A DNA stretch of 64,000 bases from contig OY754470.1 of assembly GCA_963575645.1 (NCBI GenBank), positions 29,928,501 through 29,992,500 of the forward strand. Reading direction: 5' to 3'. Origin of the DNA: Xanthostigma xanthostigma (lineage: Eukaryota; Arthropoda; Insecta; Raphidioptera; Raphidiidae). Shown here piece after piece: positions 14,301-25,250 of this stretch. The notes under the pieces were generated by a model. It did no database searches. It saw only the letters and a list, made by a program, of their open reading frames with translations, and was not told the origin of the DNA. Every line of letters begins with the position of its first letter. The stretch's first letter is position 1. The position numbers were made by a program, and so were the translations under genes.

Positions 14301-16995
14301 ATTAACGTTTCAATCCGGATTTGGACCTTCTTCAGAACTGATCTAAAAAATATAAAAAATAATTTTAAATATTAATTATTTTTTACATTTTTAGGTCAGT
14401 TTTGAAGAAGGTCCAATAATTAACATTCTTTGTAGATTTGTTTCGAAATACGAACAAGAAATTAATATACAATAACATGTCTGTTTTGAATTCATATTAG
14501 CCTATTAGGTCTCGAAATATATTTTTAAAAGTTTTAAGAAGTTTTGCACAAGAAATTAATTTTAAATTTTGCATTGTTAGCTATTTTCCACCTATTTCGT
14601 TTTCCTTCTTATTTATTTTTTATTTTTTAACAAATATTTAATTGTAAAAAGTACCCAGTCAAAACTTATCTCCTTGCATCACTGGACTCTACTCGACAAG
14701 GCAAATCAAACACTATAATCATTCGAACTTTGCTTAAAGCTTTATTGATAGCATAATTTTTTTTCTCCTCGCGTTACTTGACTCACATAATAGTTTCAGG
14801 ACTTGATTATACCATCCTTCTAAAAGACAGATAGATAATTTCGCGACGGGACTGACGCTATAACCATAGCTGAATTTTAACTATCAGAAGACGAGCACTA
14901 ATCTTTCAAATCGAACAGCCAGAAGAAATGTTAAACTCGATTTTTTTAAATGTTTTCTACTCAACTACAGGAGATTTAAAACTTGTACTCAATTTTGAAG
15001 GTTTTTTTTAAAATATTGTGACTAAATTTTAGAAGAGACTTTCCATTTCTATAGGTTTTATTTATTACTATTTATTAGAAGACACCTTATGACTTACGAG
15101 AACGTTTCAGTGAAGTCAGCTTTTAGACTTATAAGTACATATAATTTATGACTGTATGTATAACAAGAATATCAATGAGATACCATTGTGTGTGTGTTCG
15201 TAGCTGTACAATGTACCATAGGTGAATAACTATTAAATTATGTACGAACTGCAAACTGCAACTATGCATACAAAGGTTTTTTTATAATGACGATCTTTCC
15301 TCAGATAACTTTGCAATCATCTCGTTAACCCAAAGAATTATCTAATGTTTCATCATCCTAAACGCACATAAGATTTTTGTTTATTTTTTTGTCAATTAAC
15401 CTTTATAAATATTTGGTGTCTGCAATTATAAAATAAAGCAAATTCGTATAAATTTAGAAAAATCACAAATATTGGGACATAAGAGCTACGTAATTGAAGA
15501 CATTTCGCAAATTGGCCAAAAAAACAAGAACTATTATTTTTTATCAAGGTCAATCTGAACAATGTTTATGTAAATTTAAGTAGATATTTCATTTTTTAAG
15601 TCAAAAACAACGATAGATAAAATGTTGATTAGTGGAAAAGGGAATGAATAATACCTACGTTGATTTATTTACATTATGAAAACCAAGTAACTCACTTAAA
15701 AAAATATTAATACCACAGATATATGTATGTAGCTATTGTTTGCTACAATTGTTAAGATACGGGATACGAACCCTGAATATTTCCACTATCGCGGCGGACT
15801 GAGTTTCTTAACATATCTTAACAGGCAATAATTCTAATGATTAAAGCAAAATAAAAGGTATGAAAATAAGAACCACAAAGAGTATTTGCCTACTAATTTT
15901 TATTCACGAATCTACTCCTTACTCTTAGCTGTCCAGACACAATTAATTAAGCTAAATTTTACACTTAAATATTTTTCTCTCCTACTTTTTATGCACTATT
16001 ATTTTTATTTTCAAAACTTCTGAAGTCTCTGGTGCTCTAAAGTTGGAATATTATAACCTTGGGTCATGATATCAAAACATATGGGTCTGCAACTGTATCG
16101 AGGGCACTATCCAAACATTTTTGTTTATTTCTTAACTTTTGTCAATGAAATTGTTATATAGTCAGCAATATAATATTTTAATTTTAATAAGCAATAAAAA
16201 TACGTTTATATTAACTATTACAAAAATAGAATGAATACAAAAATTTAAATACATCTTTACCTACAAAAAATAATTTAATGTAAATAATTTGTAATTTTTA
16301 TAAATTACTGATTACGACAAAAATGTCAATTTTTTAAAGAAGTTCGTTTAGAGAACCGGAAATGTGACATTCGCAACTACAATAACATCATATCCGTTTA
16401 TAATTTGCACCATTAATATGTTTCAATATTTAAATACAATAATAACAATAATTTGGTATGGCATACGATATGACATTCAAAAAACTCCGGGTCGCAGTGC
16501 CAAACCCTGCCGACAATATAGTGTATTTGCTTTTATAGGCAGTGTGGCTCTATTGTATGAACTTAACTTTGTTTTTGGACAAAATAAAAAAAATTACCCC
16601 TTAATACACCCCTTAAAACAACATTTTTTACTTAATTTCAATACTACATATCAATTCGACATCTGTACCAAATTATATACACCCTTTCATATGTAAATCT
16701 ATATCAGTAAACTTGTGTTTTTATAAAATTTGTAAGTCCGGTCCTGTCGGGCCGATTTTTTTAAAATCTTGGCAGCATATTTTAATAATTACTAAAGGGT
16801 TAAATTTCAAATTTGAAACGATTCCGAAAATTTTTTCGGTATTTTTGGGCCCGAAAAATTTTTTCAACCCCTAAATACCACCCTTAACGTGGCCCGATTA
16901 TGCCCATTTTAAATAGGCTTCGTGCGGTGATGGATTCCAACATGTGGCCCAAATTTCGTTTAAATCGATTAAGTCTGTCGAGAGTTATCGTGCTA

Positions 16996-17042
<47 letters not shown>

Positions 17043-20000
17043 TAAACATACTTTTCCAAAAATGGTGCCAAAGTGTTTAGGAGGCTATGAAACGTCGAGA
17101 AATTTTAGTCCGACCCCTAGGTCCCGCCATCCGACCGACGCCAATAGTGTAAGTGCCTTATGGCAAATACACTAATAAAGTTTCGCCATAAAGTATTGAA
17201 ACATGATTACTGATTAGCTTTTTTTACAACAGTTTGTTAGGAAGCTGAACTAAAAACAGTTCTGTATGCTTCGAGTGACGCAATCAAAAAACTATAGATA
17301 GACGGTTGATTGCTTTATCTATAAAGCTATACTTTCATTAGTTTTTCAATTTTTTTATGGACATTTCAGAATACGGAATACTAAACTACTGATTTTTTAA
17401 ATGATTTAATATTGCCTTAAAAATGTTGTTGCGAATAATGAAAAAGATTTTGAAAATTGCTAGTCGTCATACGAGTATGGCTTGATAAGGGGTTAGGTTA
17501 TAAGACAAGCATATTAATTAGTGATGTGCCGGATATCCGTATCCGTATCCGCGGAGCTCCGAGGGAGAAACAAGATCCGTATCCGTATCCGTTAGTTTTG
17601 TGGCGGATCTTTTACGGATCTTTTACCTTATTAATTTTCAATTCATAGATGAAATTTTATATATATATAGGTGATCAGGTAATAATGAAAAACTGTTAAA
17701 TTCCATTCAGATTATTTTTTATTTCTTAAAATCGTATTTGGCACCTTTATATTGCAAAAATTTATCGTAGTGAGTACCATACCAATAGTACATAACTCAA
17801 AGGTACTAATAAAAAACTATCTTTATAATGAGATATTGCACATCGATCTTTGGAAAGAGACAATCTGTTATGAGAGTTAACTCTTAAAAAAGTCAATAAC
17901 TTTTTCCCATAACAGATAGTCTCTTTCCAAAGGTCGATGTACAATATTTACCGCCGCGTACTCTAAGAAAGTTAAGATCCGTATCCGTATTCGCGGATCT
18001 TGAAACCAAATATCCGTATTCAGATCCGTATCCGCGGACATGCATTTTTAACGATCCGACACATCACTAATATTAATCTAATGGCTTGATAAGGGTTTAG
18101 GTTGTAAAACAATCCTATTAATCTCTATCCACTTCAGAGCACACTGAATACGTGCAATATGAGTAAGGTCATTAACATATTAAACAATATGTGTAATGAA
18201 CTCTCTTTTACAACCTTTCGCACTTACCTATTTATAATATATCATTACTAGCTATAATACAACTAGTAACAACTAATGTTTAAGGCGTGTTGAATGTCGT
18301 ACGGCAGTAAAATGTTACGAACAATGTATTAAATTAATGTTAATAGAGAAACGCTATAGTCCAACTAAGATTAGGAATTGCAAATACGGAAATAAATTAT
18401 GGCTGTGAGAAATGGCTGACTTGTCGAATCTTAAAAATAATTTATACAAATAGAATACTTATGGTATTTTGCTTCTACAATTGTTTTTATTAATAAAATT
18501 GCGAATGAAATGCATTGTAATAATACACTATTATTTTCAGAGATCCGCATTCCTCTTCTGTTGTATTCTTTCGGCGGCTTTTGCTGTTCAGGCACGCACG
18601 AAACGCGAACGTATGTACTATAAACTGAATTTTTTCAATGAAATATTTCACTAATTGTTATCAATTTTTTCAGCTCCAGCAAACAGCTATCTTCCTCCAG
18701 CCGCTGGAGTGCCATCAAGTAATTATGGAGCTCCATCAAACGGTGGTGGTGGCGGCGGCTTTGGAGGTGGTTCTAGCTTCGGAGGAGGATTTGGGGGAGG
18801 ATTTGGAGGAGGTTCCAGTTTTGGAGGCGGTGGTTCCTCTGCACCATCACAAAGTTACGGTGCACCATCATCAGGTGGTTCTAGTTTTGGTGGTGGTGCT
18901 CCGTCAGGAAGTTATGGTGCACCAGCAGCTCCATCACAAAGTTACGGCGCACCATCATCAGGTGGTTCTAGTTTTGGTGGCGGTGCTCCATCAGGAAGCT
19001 ACGGCGCGCCAGCGGCTCCATCACAAAGTTACGGCGCACCATCCTCAGGTGGTTCTAGTTTTGGTGGCAGTGCTCCATCAGGAAGCTACGGCGCGCCAGC
19101 GGCTCCATCACAAAGTTACGGCGCACCATCATCAGGTGGTTCTAGTTTTGGTGGCGGCTCTCCATCAGGAAGTTATGGTGCCCCAGCAGCTCCATCACAA
19201 AGTTATGGTGCACCATCATCAGGCGGTTCTAGTTTTGGCGGCGGTGCTCCATCAGGAAGCTACGGTGCGCCAGCGGCTCCATCACAAAATTATGGAGCTC
19301 CTGCATCTCAACCATCATCGAGTTACGGTGCTCCCGCCAGATCAAATGGAAACGGCGGTGGATATTCTAATGGCGGTGGATCATCAAGGCCGTCATCTAA
19401 TTATGGTGCGCCATCTCCTCCCTCATCAAGCTATGGTGCCCCATCAGGCGGTTCATTTGGAGGCAGTTCTTCGAAAGGATTTGGTGGTAGTTCTTCAGGT
19501 GGTTTTGGTGGTAGTTCTTCTGGTGGATTTGGTGGATCATCAAGACCATCATCAAGCTATGGTGCTCCTGCTCCATCTAGACCGTCTTCCAGTTATGGTG
19601 CTCCTGCTCCATCAAGACCATCTTCTAGTTATGGTGCTCCATCCAGACCGTCTTCCAGTTATGGTGCTCCATCTTCTGGTGGATTTGGAGGATCTTCTAA
19701 AGGATTTGGCGGTAGTTCTTCAGGCGGATTTGGAGGTGGTTCTTTAGGTGGATTTGGAGGAAACGGTGGATCAAGGCCATCATCAAGCTACGGGGCTCCG
19801 TCTAAACCATCTTCAAGCTATGGAGCTCCATCACAATCTAGACCATCTTCCAGTTACGGAGCTCCTTCGTCTGGTGGATTTGGAGGTGGTTTTGGAGGAT
19901 CTTCGAAAGGATTTGGAGGTGGTTCTTCAGGTGGATTTGGAGGTAATGGAGGATCAAGACCATCATCTAGTTATGGTGCACCATCCCGTCCATCGTCCAG

Positions 20001-20652
20001 TTACGGTGCTCCATCTCGCCCATCATCTAGCTACGGAGCACCATCATCTGGAGGTGGATCATTTGGCGGATCGTTTGGTGGATCATCTGGAGGCTCATCA
20101 TTTGGCGGATCATCTGGAGGCTCATCATTTGGCGGATCGTCCGGATTTGGAGGAAGTGCTCCATCATCCAGTTACGGTGCACCATCAAAACCATCATCTT
20201 CATACGGAGCGCCTTCTTCAGGCGGATTCGGAGGTGGCTCTCCATCATCCAGCTACGGTGCACCTTCGAAACCATCAAGCTCTTATGGAGCGCCATCATC
20301 TGGAGGATCATCTCATAGTTTTGGAGGTAGTTCGTCTTTCGGCGGAAATGGAGGCGGTTCTTCATTTGGAGGATCTTCTAGTTTTGGCGGTGGAGCACCA
20401 TCCGGTAGCTATGGCGCACCAGCGCCACCATCAAGCAGTTATGGAACACCATCTGCACCATCAAGTAGTTATGGAGCACCATCATCGGGAGGTTTCGGCG
20501 GTGGTAACGGAGGATCTGGAGGATTCGGAGGTTCCGGTGGCAGAGCGTCCGGAGGACGTGCTCCCTCTGAAAGTTATGGAGCACCTGCACAATCTGGTGT
20601 ACCAGACACCATTATGCAAGGTTATGACAGTAATGGTGGCTACGTTTATTAA
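8376..20652 (+). CDS. Pro-resilin-like elastic cuticle protein
   Basis: Coding parts: 8376-8378 (ATG only, then GTGAGT), 18541-18610 and 18674-20652, giving 683 residues. The joins keep frame (phase 0, then phase 1), with acceptors TTATTTTCAG and TTTTTTCAG. The protein begins with a signal peptide (residues 1 to about 19, ending AVQA), then RTKR and EPPANSYLPP, close to the EPPVNSYLPP start of resilins. The rest is Gly/Ser/Pro/Tyr-rich: dozens of SYGAP repeats alternate with GGSSFGGG blocks, including five tandem 29-residue units. Such proteins form disordered, dityrosine-crosslinked rubber in cuticle. No Rebers-Riddiford chitin-binding domain is visible; the frame stops after DSNGGYVY. Exon 1 is inferred from position, donor, frame and the TATA box (confidence about 0.6); exons 2 and 3 are near certain. 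Another repetitive secreted structural protein is the main alternative. Confidence 0.87.
8686..8781. mobile_element. Small foldback element with perfect 28-bp arms
   Basis: GAATAGTTACTTCTTACCAC (8686 on, arm of 28 bp) is matched without mismatch by its reverse complement ending at 8781. The 40-nt loop starts with GATGAGAGCATAGCTCCCG and is itself conserved at 1.74 kb. Non-coding. Confidence 0.8.
9549..9978. repeat. Long inverted repeat, arms about 175 bp
   Basis: The left arm (9549 to about 9725) and right arm (about 9800-9978) are reverse complements with few mismatches; the GC-rich blocks CCCTGCACCCTTCATC and GGTTCGCGCTCTCCCGACGC occur on the left and their complements on the right. The spacer is about 75 bp. 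No transposase frame. Ends: CTTAAGAGTATCGTCCCTGC at the left, and a near-complement at the right. Probably a foldback transposon. Confidence 0.8.
10852..11373. mobile_element. TA-flanked foldback element
   Basis: It begins CAGAATGATTTTTAAGTT and ends with the near reverse complement AACTTAAAAATCATTATG. Each side is flanked by TA (10850-10851 and 11374-11375). Arms of about 100 bp share CAAATAGACGAACAAATATT. TA duplication and short length suggest a non-autonomous Tc1/mariner-superfamily element. The 310-bp centre has no recognisable coding frame. Confidence 0.7.
11551..11615. repeat. Near-perfect 30-bp hairpin
   Basis: AGTGCAAAGTAATTAAATCC (arm 11551-11580) is mirrored by 11586-11615 with one mismatch in 30; the loop is five bases (TATCA). 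The hAT target duplication at 11613-11620 overlaps its right end. The loop is too short for a typical microRNA precursor, so a tiny foldback relic is likelier. Confidence 0.75.
11621..12029. mobile_element. hAT-type MITE with 8-bp target duplication
   Basis: Flanked by perfect direct repeats ACTATGTT (11613-11620 and 12030-12037). Ends are inverted: CAGCGCTGGATTTA at the left, and TAAATCCGGCTCTG (reverse complement CAGAGCCGGATTTA) at the right. The subterminal GGGCGGCAA motif occurs on both sides. 409 bp, without a transposase frame. Same end type as the element at 42141-42446. Confidence 0.92.
14322..14413 (-). repeat. Hairpin repeat with GAAACGT motif
   Basis: GGACCTTCTTCAGAACTGAT at the left is mirrored by GTCAGTTTTGAAGAAGGTCC at the right. 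On the - strand the left part reads CTGAAGAAGGTCC, a loop, CCGGATTGAAACGTT. A similar arrangement (GAAGATG, hairpin, CGAAACGT) occurs near 35962 and in altered form at 1742 and 8713. Such tails occur on several insect retroelement families. Confidence 0.5.
15725..15815 (-). repeat. Shortened copy of the 61.3-kb tRNA-like element
   Basis: GTAGCTATTGTTTGCTACAA and TTGTTAAGA, then GGGATACGAACC, then TTTCCACTATCGCGGCGGAC match the reverse complement of the right half of 61262-61662. The stretch between TTAAGA and the box B-like GGATACGAACC has been deleted here. The palindromic left half of the other copy is absent. Confidence 0.7.
16475..17165 (-). repeat. Dispersed repeat with (TA)n, copy 1
   Basis: Shares with 32775-33240 the block GTGCCAAACCCTGCCGACAA TATAGTGTATTTG, a C-rich A+T tail, and TTCGTGCGGTGATGGATTCC. 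Where copy 2 continues into a tRNA-like head, this copy has a (TA)n microsatellite (about 17001-17037). Frames through it (for example 16364-16696) are low-complexity and not believed to be genes. Confidence 0.65.
17519..18069. mobile_element. hAT-type element with 8-bp target duplication
   Basis: Direct repeats ATATTAAT lie at 17511-17518 and 18070-18077. Ends are inverted: TAGTGATGTGCCGGAT and ATCCGACACATCACTA. The subterminal regions are arrays of ATCCGTATCCG, as in many hAT elements. A central hairpin (17834-17880 against 17900-17945) shares AAGAGACAATCTGTTATG-like arms. 551 bp, no transposase. It sits between two halves of a tandem duplication (17478-17518 and 18081-18122). Confidence 0.92.
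18541..18610 (+). other. Signal-peptide exon of the resilin-like gene
   Basis: Acceptor TTATTTTCAG precedes AGATCCGCATTCC; donor GTATGT follows. It encodes RSAFLFCCILSAAFAVQA, then RTKRE. A hydrophobic core ending in an A-x-A type site marks it as a secretory leader. Length 70 nt; the split codon C|CT gives the proline of EPPANS. A short unspliced frame from 18508 (MKCIVIIHYYF...) could serve as an alternative start but has a poorer leader. Confidence 0.85.
18841..19275 (+). repeat. Five 87-bp coding tandem repeats
   Basis: Units begin at 18841, 18928, 19015, 19102 and 19189; a diverged sixth starts at 19276. Each encodes 29 residues: APSQSYGAPSSGG, then SSFGGGAPSGSYGAPA. Differences between units are mostly synonymous, so the array is recently expanded or kept uniform by unequal exchange. 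Confidence 0.9.
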
Positions 20653-20755
20653 AAACTTTCGATTGATAATAATATAAATGATCCAAGTCAGAAATGTAAA
20701 TTTTTCGCAAGATTTTATTATGGCAAATTGCAGTGATATTTTGATGACGTTTTGT

Positions 20756-20968
20756 AATAAATTTCTGTAAATATTTTTATTTTTATTTTCAAAGTGCCTA
20801 ATAGTTTGAGTTTTTCATTCTTGTATATTTTAGATGATATATTTAAGAATGTTATGATTATAATATCATACTTTTTTATTTATTTCTGTAATAAAACAGA
20901 TCTTCAGTATTATTGTAATATTTATATATAGACTTTAATCTCACTTTTGTAATAAAGAAATCAATAAA
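20756..20968 (+). terminator. Polyadenylation signals of the resilin-like gene
   Basis: AATAAA occurs at 20756-20761, 104 bp after the stop codon, and again near 20889, 20950 and 20963. The first is the likeliest 3' end; the later ones would give a 3' UTR of about 250-320 nt. No GU-rich element was examined further. Confidence 0.6.
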
Positions 20969-22736
20969 AAAAAGTTTTTTTATGTCCAATTTTTTATTTT
21001 TCATCCTTGACAACAATGATTTTAATCTATGTGTATTTCTGTATACATTGAACACCCGGTACATATATGTTTTCTAATATTATAATTACGTTACGATATG
21101 TTTTAGTACAGTCTATAGTTTGTCTTTTAATTACTTTTTTTAAAGAATATTCATTTTTTTAATCATAAAAGGTTACATTTTAACTGTAAAAGCCGCTGAT
21201 TAATGTATTATTAAACTCACATTTATAAATCGATCACATTTAACAGTCAAAGCCATTTGCAGTACGCAGAAATATTTTAAAAAGTAAATATATCTAAAAT
21301 AATATTTAAAGTACAGCATAAAGACGGATACGTAGAATATTAGAATCTTTTCGTTTTATAGACTTTAATAAAATACATTCAGACTAATGAACCTTCTTTT
21401 TAATTTGAAAATGATATAAATTCCGTTCTAAAATTCATTACGCCCATTTTTAGTATTACTATTGCATATAAGAAGATTCAATGAATCTTGAATAAGTGTT
21501 TGTCGTTTTAATATTCTTAACAATTACATTTTTCAAATGTTTTAAAAGCTGTCTATTGCAATTGCTGACTGTTAATTTGTCTTTTTACCTCTATTAAAGC
21601 AATCCTTCTACAATTAAAATGGGTACCCTCAGCATTTGTTAATCATCTATAATAGCAGCATATACCATTTTTTTATCTATATTTTATATACAAATTACAA
21701 AGCATTTCAACGAATTATTAATCAAATTCACAATACAATTTTCAGGTCAGAAAATATAAACATGTATTTTTTATGCACCAACTTAAAAAACTAAACAAAT
21801 TGTTAAATCATGGTCGTAGTATCATATTTCAAAAAACAAATTGCAAATATGATTTTTCCCTGCCAATTGGATAAAACATTACTTAGAAACATGAATTTAT
21901 ACAAAAAGATTTCTTCAAAAAGGTATAATTCTATATAATCTGTCAACTCATGACAATGGGTTATGTTTATTGAATTTATTATGACTGTTGATAGCTTACA
22001 TCGATTTAAGATAAAGTACAATCGTAACAACAGAAGGATAGCTGATGCATCGCATATCAATTTATTTTCTATTGATTTCACATGATTTCTCTTTAATCTA
22101 ATTAGAAAATTTAAAGCTGTCAAATTGGTTAGGAGTTCAGACTAATAGAATTTATTGAAAGTGGCTTAAATTGATTTGGTCACATTTTGAAATTACGTAA
22201 ATTGGAAACTAGAACTACATTCGTAAGTAAAGAAAGTTAGAAACTGTTAATTTTGACAATTTCTGTAGCAGGAGTTCAACTTTGAGATTTAATGTAGTAA
22301 AAAGTTGATATATAAGTGATATTTTTTGTCAAAAAAAGCAGGCGCAAAATTAATAATTAAAATAATATAGGTAATGTTATCTTAGGTAAAACCACTCAGA
22401 AACAAAACTTGTCTAAATGCAGTATTTATAAATTATAAACATATTTCGCAGAGAAAAAAATCACGCTGTGAAATGTAAGGAGATGAAATTGAACCAAACA
22501 CTAAAGTTTTTTCTCAGTTGCCACAAAATAAAAAAAGATTCTTTTTATTTATACACACCTTTAAATAATGTTTGAAGGCACCAAAAACTAGTATTTAAAA
22601 AAAGACGACTATTTATTTTTATACAAATGAATATTAGGTTTTTAATTCATACTATACGCAATAATAGAATATTATATTTCTCAAAAAATATAAAGTATTT
22701 TTCTAAAAATAATTCTCTATTGTAAATTGCTATTTA

Positions 22737-23503
22737 GACCAGTGCAGTTAGCTTTTGACAAGGACAAAATTAATAACAGAAAACGAATGATGAGGAAGGG
22801 AAGAAACTGCCGCCAGAAATACAGAAATCAAAAATTCAAATGCGTAAAAGGCCGGAGGGATGTGGGGGGCGCGTTTTAGGGGTCAAACGTGGTTTTTCGT
22901 TATTTCCGGCGAAAGTTGACCTCCAATCGAAAAATATTGCATGGCAATGTTATAGGTATTAAAAGGATCTACAACTTGTATAAATATAATATTTTCACAT
23001 AACCTTAAAGATTCAGAGAAATATCGAAAAAACCGTGTTTTTCGTTTTTAATTTTTTTCTCCTGCAAAAATGATTTTTTTTTCATGAAATTTTCAGGAGA
23101 CTTACCTTTTTATGTCCTTAATAAGCAGTATTTTTTTCGTATAAAAAAATTAATTTGCCAATGCAATATTAACAAAAAACCGAAAAATTACCCCTAACTT
23201 CAACCTAAAAAAGTAATGTAAAAATTCCAGATTTTCAAAAATCGTAGTATGGGGTTTTCTTTTTTAAAATGTCTACTTTCAGATGGTGTGTTACATTTGT
23301 TAATGTAACATTGAATTCCCCTTTTATGAATGATTTTAACTGTACATTTTCATATATATTTGCCAAATTTGGACAAAATTCAAATTCAATTTTGGCAATT
23401 ATCTATGAAAATGTACAGTTAAAATCATTCATAAAAGGGGAATTCGTTTTCTGTTATTAATTTTGTCCCTTTTTCACTTTATTTTGGGCTAACTGTACTG
23501 GTC
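22737..23503. mobile_element. TA-flanked TIR element, related to the 53-kb palindrome
   Basis: Ends GACCAGTGCAGTTAGC and GCTAACTGTACTGGTC are inverted, flanked by TA (22735-22736 and 23504-23505). The first 400 bp match the arm of the 53.1-54.2 kb inverted repeat closely (for example AATGCGTAAAAGGCCGGAGG). A second inner inverted pair (GAATTCCCCTTTTATGAATG and its complement, 23312-23452) lies near the right end. 767 bp, no intact transposase. Confidence 0.75.
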
Positions 23504-25017
23504 TAATTGTGAAGTGTATACTTCCTTTTTGTTGCGTGTTTAATTAGCGAAACAATTTCGGTTATAACAATAAACTCTTCTAATTTTTTGAGAAATATAT
23601 TTCTGATTTGCCTGCAATTTATTACTACGCATATTTATAGGAGTTTCATAACATTAGTTCTTGTAGGGAAATTTCAATTATAACTACATATTTTAAATAA
23701 TTATATATTGTCATGTATACTGAGTAAAAATTAAATTGTATATTTTGCGTTATCTTACATTTTAAGCGGTTCAAATGGGTCCTATGCCCATATTCTACGC
23801 CATTTATGAAGACTATGCTTTATTACATATACATTATACATAATTACAATGCAAATTATAATAAAGGACAGGATCTAATTATCATATATTTAAAAACCTA
23901 TTACATAAAATTTATTCGTCCTTATCCCTAAACATTTTGTCAAATTACAAGGACAAGTATAATTTCCTCAAATATATGGCAATACTATGATTCTTTACTA
24001 ATTAGTTGCACTGTCTAAGAATATTATAAGTACAAGAAAAATGCGAAAATATTCCTTAGATAAAAACAATTAAAACTGACAATAAAATGATATATTTTAC
24101 AAGTCAAATTAATTTTTTTAATTTTTATTTTAAATAATCTTTTACATTTGTAAATAACCGTTTAAAAATGTGCATTTTCACGTCATACAAGAGCATCTGC
24201 TTTATATCTTAAAGAGGGGAATCTAAAATTTCATTTCGTCTTTATACCGTTATTTGTCAGAAATAAAAACCTCATTTTACCATTTGAAAACTATTATTAT
24301 CGGTAAAAAGTACCTACAATAGATAGTTTAATTTATAGAAACCGGTAATAGGGGTCAAATAGTTAATATAAAAGTGTCAACCAAAATTTTGTTACTAATT
24401 TGTGTTCTGTGTTGTCTATAATTTCGTTTCGAATTTTTTAAAATTTTAGTTGTTTGTAAAAATGTTCTAAGCTAAAATGTAATGAAAATATATTTAAATG
24501 ATATTTTTAAGATTTAATTTTCATTAGATTTCAGCTTATATTTTTATACCGTTTTTTTTTAAATTTAATTTGATTCCGTAAACAACGTTGATACGAAACA
24601 ATATTTTGAGACCTTTTTGAAAGCATATGCATACATTTTGCACTAAAATATACTGTCTACAGACTTAAAAAAATTGTTTTTATTCATATGTATTCCTTAA
24701 AAACAGCTTGAGTAATATTTCAACATTTACAAAAAAAAAAAAAAATTAATTACTTTCAGTCTTTCATATTTCACACTCAACAGCAGATAATATTGGATGA
24801 TTCTATACTACAATCATTTCATTTCATACGTATCCTATTATTTCCTATGGAAACGCACCATAAAGAAATGTGTGCAATATAATTAAAAATACTTTACAGG
24901 GCGTACATTGTACGATTTTATTTAAAAAGTTTGTTTAATTTTTTCTGATATGTACTTATTTGATATGTAATTATTGTATTAAATATAATACGTAAATAAA
25001 TGATAATTCTTTGTGCC

Positions 25018-25250
25018 CGCAGTGAGAGATGAAGCCAGGCACGTCATCAATAATATGGTAGTAAACGCCTACTTGCCCGCAGACAGTGGCGTGTGGAATA
25101 AATTTGGCATATCCATTTAAAGCGTTTGATATAGCTGTAGAATAAAAATAACAACTCGACGCAAATGGACCTCCGAAACAGCCAATAGCAAGCTAGAAGG
25201 CGGACGCAATGCGTTCACGACACTATGACGCGGTGGCTTCATCTTTCGCC
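25018..25250. mobile_element. Probable MITE with GATGAAGCCA arms
   Basis: Imperfect inverted ends: GCAGTGAGAGATGAAGCCAG at the left, and the complement of GCGGCGAAAGATGAAGCCAC at the right. The arms continue into GCACGTCAT / GCGTCAT. About 230 bp, GC-richer than its flanks, non-coding. Target duplication not resolved. Confidence 0.5.

Larger units (their letters stand above)
8379..18540 (+). other. 10.2-kb first intron of the resilin-like gene
   Basis: It runs from donor GTGAGT to acceptor TATTTTCAG if exon 1 is right. No gene is seen inside. It contains a 28-bp-arm foldback (8686-8781), a long inverted repeat (9549-9978), a TA-flanked foldback (10852-11373), a 65-nt hairpin (11551-11615), a hAT MITE (11621-12029), a small palindrome (13112-13137), a hairpin tail (14322-14413), a copy of a tRNA-like repeat (15725-15815), a dispersed repeat with (TA)n (16475-17165) and a hAT element (17519-18069). 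Confidence 0.6.

Noticed and set aside
16364..17175. 110- and 91-codon frames
   Set aside because: Both lie in a dispersed repeat; the second reads through a (TA)n microsatellite as an Ile/Tyr run.
18638..19747. 369-codon frame overlapping the resilin-like exon, with a 309-codon frame following (19748-20677)
   Set aside because: Stop-free only because the SYGAP/GGS repeats avoid stops in that frame too; composition is His/Gln/Val/Leu repeats with no signal peptide or family.
20027..20590. Antisense frames of 112 and 70 codons in the resilin-like exon
   Set aside because: Mirror images of the repeat codons; Met/His/Leu-rich nonsense.
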